A DNA stretch of 64,000 nt from Prosthecomicrobium sp. N25 (GCF_037203705.1 NZ_JBBCAT010000001.1:248001-312000), one strand, 5' to 3'; shown: positions 14,512-26,760, numbered from the stretch's first letter. Notes: generated from the letters alone by a model not told the origin. Numbers and translations: made by a program.

Positions 14512-16185
14512 TCAGGCGGCGACCCGCCTCAGGAAGTCCTCGACCGCGCGGCGGAGCGCGTCCGCCCGCGCCGCCGCCTCGGCCGACACGCCCGCGACCT
14601 CCTCGGCCGCCTGGCGGGTATCCAGCACGCTGCCGCCCATGCCGGCGACCGAGTGCGCCACCGCGGTCGCCCCGTCCGACGCGATCGAGATGCCGCGGCC
14701 GATCTCCGCGGTGGCGGCCGACTGCTGCTCGACTGCCGCCGCGATCGAGGCCGTAACCGCGTCGACCGCCGCCATGCGGTCCGCGATCGCCCGGATCGCC
14801 TCCACGGCCTCCGCTGTCGAGCCCTGGATGGCCGCCACCTGGTCGGCGATGTCGCGGGTCGCCCGGGACGTCTGCCCGGCCAGCGACTTGACCTCCGCGG
14901 CCACCACCGCGAAGCCGCGCCCGGCCTCCCCGGCGCGCGCCGCCTCGATGGTGGCGTTGAGGGCGAGGAGGTTGGTCTGCTCCGCGATCTCGCTGATCAG
15001 CCCCACCACCGCGCCGATCCGCTCGGCCTGGCCGGACAGGTCCGCCATGGTGGACCGGCTCGACGACGCCGCGGCCGCCACCTCGGCGACCGCCGCGGTC
15101 GCCTCCCGGACCTGCGCGGTCACCGCCGCGATCGTCACCGTCAGCTCCTCGGCCGCGCCCGCCACCGATCCCACGCTCGCGGAGGCCTCCTCGGACCCGG
15201 AGGTGATGCGCGTGGCCTGGTCCGCCGACAGGGCCGCGATCGCGGACAGGCGGTCGGAGGTCGCCTCCAGCCGCCGCATCCCGGACCCGACCGCGTCGAG
15301 GGCCGGCAGGCTTTCGGCCCGGAACGCCTCGATGAGCGCGGTGAGCTCGGACCGGCGCCGCGCCTCGGCCTCGAGCCGCCCGGTCTCGGCGGCCTCCGCG
15401 TCGCGACGGGCGAGCGCGTCCGACCGCCAGGCCGCGAGCGCATCCATCAGCGCGGCGATCTCGGCCGGGTGCCGGCCCTCGATCGGGTCCCCGTACTGGC
15501 CCCGCGCGAAGGAGCGGGCGACCTCGGCCGCGCGGCTGATCGGCCGGACCACCATCCGGCCGATCGCGACCTGCAGGATGACGACGAGGATCACGGCCAG
15601 GAAAGTGCCCGCCAGGGCCGTCGCCGTGGCGCGGGCGGCCTGGCCGGTGCTCTCCGCCTCCGCGGCTTTGGCGGCCTCGTCGATCGCGTCGGAGACCTCC
15701 GCCAGGCTGTCTTCCAACTCGGCGAAGCGGCTGTCGAAGGCGGCCAGCACCGCCTCCAGGCGGGCCGGGTCCTCGTAGGCGGCGCGTACCGCGGCGTGGG
15801 CCAGGTCCGCATAGGCACGGACGGGCTCCGCCAGCCGCCCCAGCCGCCGGCGGACGTCCTCGGCGAGCGGCAGGGCGCCGTTGGCGGCCATGCGCTTCAG
15901 GAACTCGTCCCGGTGGGCCGTCACGTCGCGCTCGATCTCGGCCCGGTCGGCGCCCGCGCTCCGGGCGTCGTTGAGGGCGCGGTAGACGTCGCCGCGCAGC
16001 GCGTCGTGCATCATGTCGGCGGCGCCCTGGTTGCGCTGGGCGGCGCCCGTCAGCACCAGGTCGTCGACGATGAGCTCGAACCGCGCGGCGGTCCAGAGCG
16101 ACAGGGCGGCCCCGCCGGCCACCAGCACGAAGACGAACAAGCCCACCGCCGCGCAGCGCCTGCGCAGCGATCCCATCCCGATCAT
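14512..16185 (-). CDS. Methyl-accepting chemotaxis protein
   Basis: A 557-residue chemoreceptor. Membrane helices lie at about 13-34 and 196-218 ([20 protein letters not shown]). They enclose a periplasmic, mostly helical sensor domain of about 160 residues that resembles a four-helix bundle. A HAMP linker follows ([24 protein letters not shown]), and the cytoplasmic signalling tip [28 protein letters not shown] is fully conserved. No C-terminal CheR/CheB pentapeptide is visible. Start 16185 has GGGGGAGA upstream. No che genes are nearby. Ligand unknown. Confidence 0.93.
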   Translation of the reverse strand: MIGMGSLRRRCAAVGLFVFVLVAGGAALSLWTAARFELIVDDLVLTGAAQRNQGAADMMHDALRGDVYRALNDARSAGADRAEIERDVTAHRDEFLKRMAANGALPLAEDVRRRLGRLAEPVRAYADLAHAAVRAAYEDPARLEAVLAAFDSRFAELEDSLAEVSDAIDEAAKAAEAESTGQAARATATALAGTFLAVILVVILQVAIGRMVVRPISRAAEVARSFARGQYGDPIEGRHPAEIAALMDALAAWRSDALARRDAEAAETGRLEAEARRRSELTALIEAFRAESLPALDAVGSGMRRLEATSDRLSAIAALSADQATRITSGSEEASASVGSVAGAAEELTVTIAAVTAQVREATAAVAEVAAAASSSRSTMADLSGQAERIGAVVGLISEIAEQTNLLALNATIEAARAGEAGRGFAVVAAEVKSLAGQTSRATRDIADQVAAIQGSTAEAVEAIRAIADRMAAVDAVTASIAAAVEQQSAATAEIGRGISIASDGATAVAHSVAGMGGSVLDTRQAAEEVAGVSAEAAARADALRRAVEDFLRRVAA

Positions 16186-16373
16186 GTGTGATCTCCCCCT
16201 CGCCAAGGATGGCGCGAGGGCGAAAGTCACATGTAAATGCGAACAAATGCTCAATAAATAGCCGCGGGGTGAGTAGATACACCCATGTCACAATAAGCAG
16301 GGGCTATGAAGACAGCGTCGAGGACGGACATCAAAAGGTTTCGGATAGATGTCAAGGTCAGGGTGCCGGCTCG

Positions 16374-16847
16374 CTACAACGGAAGCGTGTCGGCGGCCTT
16401 GACCTCTTCCATCACCGCATAGGTGCGGGTCTCCCGCACCCCCGGCAGGGCCAGGATCACGTCGGCCAGGAAGCGACGGTAGGCGGCCATGTCGCGCACC
16501 CGCGACTTGATCAGGTAGTCGAAGCCGCCCGCCACCATGTGGCACTCCATGACCTCCGGCGCCCGCGCCACCGCGCCCGCGAAGGCGTCGAACACGTCGG
16601 GGCTCGTGCGGTCCAGCAGCACCTCGACGAAGACCAGGAGCCCGCGGCCGAGCTTCGCCGGGTCGAGCCGCGCCCGGTAGCCGAGGATGTAACCCTCGCG
16701 AGTCAGCCGCTTCAGGCGCTCCGAGACGGCCGTGGCCGAGAGGCCGACACGTTCGGAGAGCTCGGTCGTGGTAATGCGCCCGTCGGCCTGCAGGATGCCG
16801 AGGATCCTGCGGTCGATCCGGTCCAGTCCGTCGAGATCGCTATCCAT
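16374..16847 (-). CDS. putR: Lrp/AsnC-family regulator, probable PutR
   Basis: A 157-residue regulator. The N-terminal helix-turn-helix is LDRIDRRILGILQADGRITTTELSERVGLSATAVSERLKRL, and the C-terminal RAM effector domain carries ECHMVAGGFDYLIKSRVRD. It is divergent from putA across 122 bp. In Agrobacterium and other rhizobia the Lrp-type PutR at this position activates putA in response to proline, so that role is likely here. The start at 16847 is preferred; an in-frame ATG at 16883 would add 12 unconserved residues. Confidence 0.88.
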   Translation of the reverse strand: MDSDLDGLDRIDRRILGILQADGRITTTELSERVGLSATAVSERLKRLTREGYILGYRARLDPAKLGRGLLVFVEVLLDRTSPDVFDAFAGAVARAPEVMECHMVAGGFDYLIKSRVRDMAAYRRFLADVILALPGVRETRTYAVMEEVKAADTLPL

Positions 16848-16969
16848 GACCGAATCGGTAGCGGAAACATCGGGGCATGTCATCGATCTTTGGTGAGGAT
16901 CGCGGCCGACCCTGGCGTATGATGCGATTGTCCTCGGTCGCCCCCTGCCGATCCCCTGGAGCCGCCGCC

Positions 16970-19900
16970 ATGCCGAGCCCCGTCGCTGTTCCCCCGCCCT
17001 TCCGCGCGCCCTATGCGCCGGAGGACCGCACCCTGGTGTCCCGCCTGATCGCCGAAACCCGGCTCGCCGAATCCGCGGACGCGCGCATCGACGCCGAGGC
17101 GACCCGGCTGATCGAGACGATCCGCACGGACCGCAGCGCCTTCGGGGTCGAGGAGTTCCTCCGCGAGTACTCGCTGTCGACCAAGGAGGGGCTCGCCCTC
17201 ATGGTGCTCGCCGAGGCCCTGCTGCGCGTGCCCGATCCGGAGACGACCGACCGGCTGATTGAGGACAAGCTCGCGCAGGCGAATTTCGAGGCGCACGAGC
17301 GCCGCTCCGACGGCTGGCTCGTCTCCGCCTCGACCTGGGCCATGGGCCTGACGGCCCGCATCATCCAGCCCGGGGAGACGCCGGAGGGCATCCTGGGCGG
17401 CCTCGTCAAACGCCTCGGGCAGCCCGCGGTGCGCACCGCCGCCCGGCAGGCGATGCGGGTCATGGGCCACCAGTTCGTGCTCGGCGAGACGATCGATGAC
17501 GCGCTCGCGCGCGCCCGCGCGCTCGAGGCCCGCGGCTACCGTCACTCCTACGACATGCTCGGCGAGGGCGCCCGCACGGCCGCCGATGCGGAGCGCTACC
17601 TGGAGGCCTATGTGGGCGCCATCGAGCGCATCGGCCGCTCGGCCGGCGCGGGCGCCCTGCCGGCGCGGCCGGGGATCTCGGTCAAGCTCTCCGCCCTGCA
17701 TCCCCGCTACGAGGCGGTGAACCAGGAGCGCGTCATGCGCGAGCTGGTACCCAAGCTGATCGACCTCTCCCGCGCCGCCAAGGCGCACGACCTCAACCTG
17801 ACGGTCGACGCCGAGGAGGCGGACCGCCTGGAACTCTCGCTCGACGTCTTCGCGGCCGTGCTGGCCGATCCCTCGCTCGCCGGCTGGAACGGCTTCGGGC
17901 TCGCCGTGCAGGCCTACCAGAAGCGCGCCGTCGACGTGGTGGACTGGGTCGGCGACCTGGCGGAGGCGCGCGGGCGTCGCCTGATGGTGCGTCTCGTCAA
18001 GGGCGCCTACTGGGACACCGAGGTGAAGCGGGCGCAGGAGCGGGGCCTCGCCGGCTATCCGGTCTTCACCCGCAAGGCCGCCACCGACCTCTCCTACATG
18101 GCAGCCGCCCGCCGCCTGCTCTCCCGGCGGGAGCGGATCTACCCGCAATTCGCCACCCACAACGCCCTGACGGTCGCGGAGATCATGGAGCTCGGCGGCC
18201 ACAACGCGCGCTCGGCCGGGCGGCCGGACCCGGCGGCACTCGGCTTCGAGTTCCAGCGGCTCCACGGCATGGGCGAGAGCCTCTACCGCGCGGTGACGGA
18301 GCAGGAGGGCATCCCCTGCCGCATCTACGCACCCGTGGGCGGCCACCGCGACCTCCTCGCCTACCTGGTCCGCCGCCTCCTCGAGAACGGCGCCAACTCG
18401 TCCTTCGTCTCCAAGGTCGGCGACACGGCCGTCCCGATCCGCACCCTGCTGACCCGCCCGGCCGAATGGCTGGAGGGCGGCGCCCGGGCGACCCACCCAC
18501 GCATCCCGCTGCCCCGCGACCTCTACGGCCCTGCGCGCCGAAACTCGCGCGGGGTCGAGTTCGGCCACGCCTTCGAGCGCGACATGATGCTGAAGGACAT
18601 CTGGGCCTTCCGGGGCGAGGAGATCGAGGCGGCGCCGATCGTCGACGGCAGGGCCCGCGCCGGGACCGCGCGGCCGGTGTTCTCGCCGGTCGACGGCAAG
18701 ACCCGGGTCGGCAGCGTCGTGGAGGCGACGCCCGCGGTCGCCGCCGACGCCATGGCGGCCGCCGCGCGCGGCTTTCCGGCCTGGTCCGCGACCCCCGTCG
18801 AAATCCGCGCCGCCGCCCTGGAGCGCGCCGCCGACCTGCTCGAGGGCAACCGCGACCGGCTGATGGCCCTGCTCGCCCGCGAGGCCGGCAAGACCCTCGC
18901 GGACGGGCTCGCCGAGCTGCGCGAGGCGGCCGACTTCTGCCGCTACTACGCCGCCGAGGCGCGCCGGGTCTTCCGCGACGGCGGCACCGTGCTGGCCGGC
19001 CCGACCGGCGAGGAGAACCGGTTCCGCCACCGCGGCCGCGGCGTCTTCGTCACTATCGCGCCCTGGAACTTCCCGCTCGCCATCTTCCTCGGCCAGACCG
19101 CGGCCGCGCTGGTGGCCGGCAACAGCGTCGTGGCCAAGCCCGCCGAGCAGACCCCCCTCGTCGCCCACGAGGCGGTTCGGCTTCTCCATGCGGCCGGCAT
19201 CCCCGATGGGGCGCTGCACCTCGTCCCCGGAGACGGCGCGGTCGGCGCCGCGCTGGTCGCCCATCCGGCGACCGCCGGCGTCGCCTTCACGGGGTCGACC
19301 GAGGTCGCCCGCCTGATCAACCGGGCGCTCGCCGCCAAGGACGGCCCGATCGTGCCGTTCATCGCCGAGACGGGCGGCATCAACGCCATGATCGTCGACG
19401 CGACCGCGCTGCCCGAGCAGGTCACCGACGACGTGGTGATGTCCGCGTTCCGGTCCGCCGGCCAGCGCTGCTCCGCCCTGCGCATCCTCTACCTGCAGGA
19501 GGACGTCGCGCCGCGCATGATCGAGATGATCGAGGGGGCGGCGCGCGAACTGGCGCTCGGCGACCCGTCGGATCCGGCGGTCGACGTCGGTCCGGTCATC
19601 GACGCCGAGGCGAAAGCCCGGCTCGACGCCCATGTGGACCGGATGCGGGCGGCGGGGCGCGTGCTCTTCGAGGGGCACCGCCCGCGCGGGGGGCTGGAGG
19701 GCGGGACCTGGGTGGCGCCGACCGTCATCCGTCTGGACCGTCCCGAAGAGCTCGCCGAGGAGGTCTTCGGCCCGGTCCTGCACGTGGTCACCTGGAAGGC
19801 CGGGGACCTCGAAACGGTGCTGGACCGCATCGCCGCCACGGGCTACGGCCTGACCTGCGGGGTCCACTCCCGCATCGACGCGACCCTGGCCCGGGTGGCC

Positions 19901-20113
19901 GAGCGGCTGTCGGTCGGCAATCTCTACTGCAACCGGAACATCATCGGCGCCGTCGTGGGCGTGCAGCCCTTCGGCGGCTCCGGGCTCTCGGGCACCGGCC
20001 CCAAGGCGGGCGGCCCCGACTACCTGCCCCGCTTCGCACTGGAGCAGACGATCTCGACCAACACCGCCGCGGCGGGCGGCAATGCGAGCCTCATTGCGAT
20101 GGGAGAGGACTGA
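16970..20113 (+). CDS. putA: Bifunctional proline dehydrogenase / P5C dehydrogenase
   Basis: A 1047-residue PutA that oxidises proline to glutamate in two steps, passing pyrroline-5-carboxylate through an internal channel. The FAD-dependent PRODH barrel spans about 90-470 (RLVKGAYWDTEVKRAQ near 338-353). The P5C dehydrogenase domain spans about 515-1010, with ITIAPWNFPLA and catalytic Cys834 in SAGQRCSALR. There is no N-terminal ribbon-helix-helix domain, so this is the non-DNA-binding short PutA type; regulation fits the divergent Lrp gene. Start ATG 16970 has a GGAG site; an upstream in-frame ATG at 16877 is less likely. The inverted repeat CGATC/GATCG (16884-16902) lies in the promoter region. 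Confidence 0.95.
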   Translation: MPSPVAVPPPFRAPYAPEDRTLVSRLIAETRLAESADARIDAEATRLIETIRTDRSAFGVEEFLREYSLSTKEGLALMVLAEALLRVPDPETTDRLIEDKLAQANFEAHERRSDGWLVSASTWAMGLTARIIQPGETPEGILGGLVKRLGQPAVRTAARQAMRVMGHQFVLGETIDDALARARALEARGYRHSYDMLGEGARTAADAERYLEAYVGAIERIGRSAGAGALPARPGISVKLSALHPRYEAVNQERVMRELVPKLIDLSRAAKAHDLNLTVDAEEADRLELSLDVFAAVLADPSLAGWNGFGLAVQAYQKRAVDVVDWVGDLAEARGRRLMVRLVKGAYWDTEVKRAQERGLAGYPVFTRKAATDLSYMAAARRLLSRRERIYPQFATHNALTVAEIMELGGHNARSAGRPDPAALGFEFQRLHGMGESLYRAVTEQEGIPCRIYAPVGGHRDLLAYLVRRLLENGANSSFVSKVGDTAVPIRTLLTRPAEWLEGGARATHPRIPLPRDLYGPARRNSRGVEFGHAFERDMMLKDIWAFRGEEIEAAPIVDGRARAGTARPVFSPVDGKTRVGSVVEATPAVAADAMAAAARGFPAWSATPVEIRAAALERAADLLEGNRDRLMALLAREAGKTLADGLAELREAADFCRYYAAEARRVFRDGGTVLAGPTGEENRFRHRGRGVFVTIAPWNFPLAIFLGQTAAALVAGNSVVAKPAEQTPLVAHEAVRLLHAAGIPDGALHLVPGDGAVGAALVAHPATAGVAFTGSTEVARLINRALAAKDGPIVPFIAETGGINAMIVDATALPEQVTDDVVMSAFRSAGQRCSALRILYLQEDVAPRMIEMIEGAARELALGDPSDPAVDVGPVIDAEAKARLDAHVDRMRAAGRVLFEGHRPRGGLEGGTWVAPTVIRLDRPEELAEEVFGPVLHVVTWKAGDLETVLDRIAATGYGLTCGVHSRIDATLARVAERLSVGNLYCNRNIIGAVVGVQPFGGSGLSGTGPKAGGPDYLPRFALEQTISTNTAAAGGNASLIAMGED

Positions 20114-20179
20114 CGCTCACCCCGAGGGCCGGCCCCGATGCCCCGACGTCCGATCGAAGCTCGGGCCCAGGTCCCGGCC

Positions 20180-20192
20180 GGGGGGGGGGGGG
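20180..20192. repeat. 13-nt poly-G tract
   Basis: A run of 13 G residues, then an A and six more G (20194-20199), lies in the 140-bp gap between the convergent ends of putA and the small membrane protein gene. Such tracts slip in replication and are also prone to sequencing-length error. It lies outside both coding regions. Confidence 0.85.
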
Positions 20193-20253
20193 AGGGGGGA
20201 CGGGCCGCGCTTGTCGGCCCGCCCTCCCGCCGCGGATGCCTCGCCGATGCGGG

Positions 20254-20478
20254 TCAGGCACTGCGGCGCCGGCGCCGGATCCGCCAGGCCAACGCCCCGC
20301 CCGCCACCGCCAGGAGCGGCAGCCCGGCGCCCGCCACGGGCCCGGGAACCGCCTCCATCGACGGGGTCTGGCCGGTCTCGCGGCCTCCGCCTCCGCCGGT
20401 GCCCGGATCGCCCGCGGCCAGGGCCGATGCCGAACCGATCACCGTCATGAGCGCTGCCGTCTGAACGAGCTTGAACAT
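20254..20478 (-). CDS. Small exported protein with sorting-signal-like C-terminus
   Basis: A 74-residue protein. Signal peptide MFKLVQTAALMTVIGSASALAA is followed by a short Gly/Thr-rich mature part (GDPGTGGGGGRETGQTP). It then has the tripartite tail VPGPVAGAGLP, a hydrophobic helix (LLAVAGGALAW) and the basic end RIRRRRRSA. The motif-helix-Arg arrangement is like PEP-CTERM and related exosortase-type sorting signals, and VPGPIAGAGLP variants occur in alphaproteobacteria. With so little mature sequence it is nearly only a sorting signal. Start ATG 20478 has GGAGGTGG just upstream on the minus strand. Function unknown. Confidence 0.72.
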   Translation of the reverse strand: MFKLVQTAALMTVIGSASALAAGDPGTGGGGGRETGQTPSMEAVPGPVAGAGLPLLAVAGGALAWRIRRRRRSA

Positions 20479-20708
20479 GCCACCTCCGTCTCGGATACCC
20501 CTGAGCCCCGGCGGCAGAACGAAGGGGGGCGCGGAGGGTTCCGGCTCGCCTGCCCGGATTTTCGGCAGTGCAGCACACAGGCCACGGCGGGCCTCCGCGT
20601 CTACGCGGCACCGACGCCGGGACGGACGGGCGAGGCCAGGGCGACCGGCCACACCGGATCGGCAGGGAGGATCCGGCGGGGAGGCGCCGCGTCTCGAGGA
20701 CGTGAGAC

Positions 20709-20978
20709 TCAAGCCGGCCGCGTGCCGCGTCGGGTTGCCCGGGGGCTGGGCGGTTGGCAGGCGGTCCAGTCCGGCATGAGGTCGAGGTCGATGCCGGTCG
20801 CCCCGCAGGTCGAGCAGGCGAGCTTGGGCTTGATCTTCACGAAAGCGGTGCGCCGCGGATAGTCCGCCAGGGCGACGACGGAGCGCCGCCCGCAGCGCAC
20901 GCAACTGAGGCTCGCCTGGCGGATGCCGAGGCGGACGAGATCCGACACCTTGGCGAAGCCGCTCGCGGTGGTCTTCAT
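20709..20978 (-). CDS. Small zinc-ribbon-like protein
   Basis: An 89-residue hypothetical protein. Two CxxC knuckles, SCVRCGRR (around 25-32) and ACSTCGATG (around 54-62), are about 29 residues apart, a spacing that suits a zinc ribbon. The tail after the second knuckle (DLDLMPDWTACQPPSPRATRRGT) is low-complexity and may be disordered. The start at 20978 begins MKTTASGFAKVSDLVRLG. No ribosome site stands out and no partner is evident. Function unknown. Confidence 0.6.
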   Translation of the reverse strand: MKTTASGFAKVSDLVRLGIRQASLSCVRCGRRSVVALADYPRRTAFVKIKPKLACSTCGATGIDLDLMPDWTACQPPSPRATRRGTRPA

Positions 20979-21253
20979 CGCGCGACCGCCCGGTCAGGCG
21001 GTATGGCCGCTCCGGCGTACCGGTGCGCCAGAGTCGATCCCGCGTTGCCTTCGAGATGTCGAGGCGATGACGGCCAGAAGACCGTAGAGGTCCGACCGGA
21101 AGTCGACTTGTCCATCCGCCACATGCCTCCTTGCAGGCAGTGGCCTCCTCGCCGCTCGACTATCTTCCTTGTAAATTCGACTGAGCGCAACTGGTCCCAC
21201 GCGAAGCCCACGGCCGAGCGTGGCGAGGAGTGATCCGCGCCCGGGCGGGCGCG

Positions 21254-23443
<2,190 letters not shown>

Positions 23444-23518
23444 GGCGGAGGGCCCGTGGCGGATCTCGCGGCCAGTCTAGCGCAGGACGGGCCGCCCCGC
23501 TGGCCCGCCGAACCCACG

Positions 23519-24595
23519 TCAGCTGGCGCGGGGCACGACCGCCATGCCGTCCAGGTCGAGCCGCGCGAAGGCGGTCTCCCCGGCCCGGACCGGCTCCCCG
23601 GTGCCCGCGTCGACGACGAAGAGCTCGCCCGCCGCGCTGTCCAGGACATACTCCATGTGCGACCCGAGATAGGTCGCCTTGCGCACCGTCACCGGCAGCG
23701 CCGGCCCGTCGGCGGCTCGCGACAGCCGGATCGCCTGCGGGCGGATCGCGATCGTCACCTCGTCCTGGCCACGGCTGCGGTCGGGCAGGTCGAAGGCGAT
23801 GTCGCCGACCTTGAGCGTCGAGCGCTCGCCGTCGCGCCCCACCACGATCGCGTCGACGAGGTTCGACGCCCCCATGAAGTCGGCCACGAAGCGGCTGACG
23901 GGCCGCTGGTAGAGGTCCGCCGGGCTGCCCTCCTGGGCGATCACCGAACGGTTCATGACGATGATCTTGTCGGAGACGGCGAGCGCCTCCTCCTGGTCGT
24001 GCGTCACGTACACGGAGGTCAGGCCGAGCTTCTGCTGCAGGTCGCGGATGTCGTCGCGCATGCGCCGGCGCAACTTGGCGTCCAGGTTGGAGAGCGGCTC
24101 GTCGAAGAGCAGCACCTCGGGCTCCAGGACCAGCGCGCGCGCGACCGCCACCCGCTGCTGCTGCCCGCCCGACAGCTCGCTCGGCAGCCGCCGCTCGTAG
24201 CCGGCGAGGCCGACGAGCGCGAGGCCCTCAGAGGCCCGCGCCTCCCGCTCCGCTCGCGCGACGCCGGACATGCGCAGACCGAACGCGACGTTGTCGAGCA
24301 CGCTCATGTGCGGGAAGAGCGCGTAGCTCTGGAACACCATGGTGACGTTCCGGTCGGTCGCCGGCAGGAGCGTCACGTCCTTGCCGCCGATCAGGATCGT
24401 GCCCGCGGTGGCGCTCTCCAGGCCGGCGATCATGCGCAGCGTCGTGGTCTTGCCGCAGCCGGAGGGGCCGAGCAGGGTGACCAGCGTGCCGGGCTCCACC
24501 GTGAAGCTCACCTCGTTGACGGCCACGACGGAACCGTAGTGGCGCGAGACCTTGCGGAACTCGACGCCGCCGGCCTGGCGGGATGCGCGGGTCAT
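23519..24595 (-). CDS. afuC: ABC transporter ATP-binding protein, AfuC/FbpC type
   Basis: A 358-residue ATPase. Walker A GPSGCGKT (43-50), Q-loop FQSYALFPHM, signature [10 protein letters not shown], Walker B LLFDEPLSNLD and the switch His in YVTHDQEEA are intact. The C-terminal 115 or so residues form a TOBE regulatory domain (IAIRPQAIRLS, YLGSHMEYVLD). Family annotations vary between iron(III), aminoethylphosphonate and, for AfuABC proper, hexose phosphate; context here favours a phosphorylated substrate. The start overlaps the permease stop by ATGA, so the two are translationally coupled. Confidence 0.9.
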   Translation of the reverse strand: MTRASRQAGGVEFRKVSRHYGSVVAVNEVSFTVEPGTLVTLLGPSGCGKTTTLRMIAGLESATAGTILIGGKDVTLLPATDRNVTMVFQSYALFPHMSVLDNVAFGLRMSGVARAEREARASEGLALVGLAGYERRLPSELSGGQQQRVAVARALVLEPEVLLFDEPLSNLDAKLRRRMRDDIRDLQQKLGLTSVYVTHDQEEALAVSDKIIVMNRSVIAQEGSPADLYQRPVSRFVADFMGASNLVDAIVVGRDGERSTLKVGDIAFDLPDRSRGQDEVTIAIRPQAIRLSRAADGPALPVTVRKATYLGSHMEYVLDSAAGELFVVDAGTGEPVRAGETAFARLDLDGMAVVPRAS

Positions 24596-26760
24596 GCGGG
24601 CACCTCTGCGGGCTTCAGCGGGGCGGCGGCGACGTCGCGGCGCGCGATGCGCCGCTCGCCGACCAGCCCCTGGATGAGGAGGATGCCGAGCCCCATCAGC
24701 ACGATGAGGGCCGAGGCATACGCGATGGCGAGGCCGAAGTCGCCGACCTCGACCCGCCCGACGATGTAGGAGGTCGCCATGTCGTGCCGGGCGCTGACCA
24801 GGAAGATGACGGCCGAGACCGACGTGATCGCTCGCACGAAGGAATAGACGAGCGCCGCCACCACCGCCGGCCGCAGAAGCGGCAGGATCACGGTCCGGAC
24901 TGTCTGGGCCGAGGAGGCCCCGAGGGTGAGCGCGCATTCGTCGAGGCTCTTGTCGATCTGGCTCATGGCCGCGACGCCCGCGCGGATCGACACCGGCATG
25001 TTGCGGAACACGAAGCAGATGACCAGGATCACGGCCGTCCCGGTCAGCTCCACCGGCGGCGTGTTGAAGGCCAGGATGTAGCTGACGCCGATCACAGTCC
25101 CGGGGATCGCGAAGGACAGCATGGTCATGAACTCGAAGGCCGACTGACCGACGAAGCGCTGCCGCACCAGGAGATAGGCGGTGAGCAGCCCGATCCCCGC
25201 TGTCAGGGGCGCCGAGGCGGCCGCGATCTCGAGCGTGGTGAAGAGCGAGTTCCAGGCCCGGCCCGCCCAGACCAGGCCGTGGTCGCCCCACTCGAGGCCG
25301 AAGGCCGTGATGTAGTGCTTGAGCGTCAGGCTGTTGTTGCGGCCCCAGTTCTCGACGAAGCCGCCGAACAGGATGAGGCCGTAGAGCACGAACGTGAAGG
25401 CCGCCCAGGGCAGCGCGATGCTGTAGGCGGCGATCTTCAGCCCCCGGGGCAGGGCGGCCGGTGTCCCGGCGAAGCCCTTGCCGCCGACCGTCGTATAGGA
25501 TTTCTTGCCCACCCACAGCCGCTGCACCAGGAAGGCGCCGACGCACAGGCACAGCAGCACGATGCTGAGCGCCGCCGCCCGGCCGGGGTCGTTCTGGGCC
25601 CCCACGACCGCGAAGAAGATCTTCGTCGACAGCACCTCGTAGCCGCCCCCCATGACGAGCGGGTTGCCGAAGTCGGCCAGGCTCTCGATGAAGCCGACCA
25701 GGAAGGCGTTGGCGAGCCCGGGCCGCATCAGCGGCCAGGTGACATGCCGGAAGGTCTGCCAGCGCGAGGCACGCAGCGTCTGCGCCGCCTCCTCCATGGC
25801 CGGCGCGATGCCCTGCACGACCCCGATCAGCACCAGGAAGGCGATCGGCGTGAAGGCGAGCGTCTGGGTCAGCAGGATCCCGGGCAGGCCGTAGATGTAG
25901 CGCGTCGCGGTGAGGCCGAACTGGTCGGCGAGGAGCAGCGTGATCGTGCCGTTGCGCCCGAAGAGCAGGATCACGGCGAGGCCGATCACGAAGGGCGGCG
26001 TGATGATCGGCAGCACGGTGAGGAGGCGCAGCCCCGTCTTGAAGCGGAAGCCCGTGCGGGTCGCCACCAGTGCGAAGGCGAGGCCGAGGAGCGTCGTCAG
26101 GAGCCCCGCCAGGGTCGCCATCGTGATCGAGTTCCAGAAGACGCCGCAGCGCCCGGTCGCCATCACGCAGTTGAGCGACCAGATGTCCCGCGCCGTCAGC
26201 CGCGCCACGAAGGCGGCGAGGGCGGATTCGCCGGGATCGGCCACTCCGGCCTGCACGAGCACGATCGAGACCGGCCAGAACACGAAAACCGAGATGGCCG
26301 CCACCACGAGCCCGATCGCCCCGGTGGTGAAGCGGTCGCCCTTCATGGCCCCGCCCGACGCCAGGCCGATGGTGAGGAAAAACAGGAACGCCGCCGCGAC
26401 CGCCAGGGCGCCGAGCCCCATGCCGCGCTGGCCCTTCTCGAGCGGGACAGCGAGGTCGGCGAGCCACGTCCAGGACCAGCCGCGCAGCCCGATGGCGAGC
26501 CCCTGCGCGATCAACCAGGCGAGGCCGGCCGCCCCGGCAACGAGCAGGACGCGGCCGGCTCGCGGCGACTGCAGCGCCAGGAACGGCAGCGGCAGGGCCA
26601 GGGCGAGCGCGAGCGGCAGGAGCCAGGGCGCCTCGCCGAGGGCGGCGCTGAGCCCGGTCGGCGGCCAGGCCGAGTTGCGGGCGGTCGAGAAGCCGTACCA
26701 GGGCAGGAACGCGAAGCCGACCCAGCCGATGCCGAGCCAGAAGAATGCGGAGCGGTTCAT
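24592..26760 (-). CDS. afuB: Fused double-domain ABC permease, AfuB/FbpB type
   Basis: A 722-residue inner-membrane protein carrying both transmembrane halves of the importer. Two EAA-type coupling loops are visible: EEAAQTLRASRWQTFRHVTWP in the first half and DECALTLGASSAQTVRTVILP in the second. About four extra hydrophobic segments precede the first half. The start ATG at 26760 (MNRSAFFWLGIGWVG) is chosen because the frame upstream is non-coding. Fused permeases of this size are typical of the AfuB/FbpB branch. It lies between the binding protein and the ATPase in one operon. Confidence 0.9.
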   Translation of the reverse strand: MNRSAFFWLGIGWVGFAFLPWYGFSTARNSAWPPTGLSAALGEAPWLLPLALALALPLPFLALQSPRAGRVLLVAGAAGLAWLIAQGLAIGLRGWSWTWLADLAVPLEKGQRGMGLGALAVAAAFLFFLTIGLASGGAMKGDRFTTGAIGLVVAAISVFVFWPVSIVLVQAGVADPGESALAAFVARLTARDIWSLNCVMATGRCGVFWNSITMATLAGLLTTLLGLAFALVATRTGFRFKTGLRLLTVLPIITPPFVIGLAVILLFGRNGTITLLLADQFGLTATRYIYGLPGILLTQTLAFTPIAFLVLIGVVQGIAPAMEEAAQTLRASRWQTFRHVTWPLMRPGLANAFLVGFIESLADFGNPLVMGGGYEVLSTKIFFAVVGAQNDPGRAAALSIVLLCLCVGAFLVQRLWVGKKSYTTVGGKGFAGTPAALPRGLKIAAYSIALPWAAFTFVLYGLILFGGFVENWGRNNSLTLKHYITAFGLEWGDHGLVWAGRAWNSLFTTLEIAAASAPLTAGIGLLTAYLLVRQRFVGQSAFEFMTMLSFAIPGTVIGVSYILAFNTPPVELTGTAVILVICFVFRNMPVSIRAGVAAMSQIDKSLDECALTLGASSAQTVRTVILPLLRPAVVAALVYSFVRAITSVSAVIFLVSARHDMATSYIVGRVEVGDFGLAIAYASALIVLMGLGILLIQGLVGERRIARRDVAAAPLKPAEVPA

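Noticed and set aside
16321-16360. CTTGAC-based promoter for the chemoreceptor gene on the minus strand
   Set aside because: CTTGAC at 16356-16351 is good, but the matching -10 (TGATGT) is poor, so it is not listed.
16880-19867. Minus-strand open frame of nearly 1000 codons opposite putA
   Set aside because: It is complementary to a clearly real PutA and has the His/Asp/Gly-rich composition of antisense high-GC DNA, with no recognisable domain.
20975-21211. 78-codon minus-strand frame overlapping the zinc-ribbon-like start by ATGA
   Set aside because: The overlap is tempting, but the sequence shows no domain, no ribosome site and mixed codon use; part of it is probably promoter DNA of the small gene.
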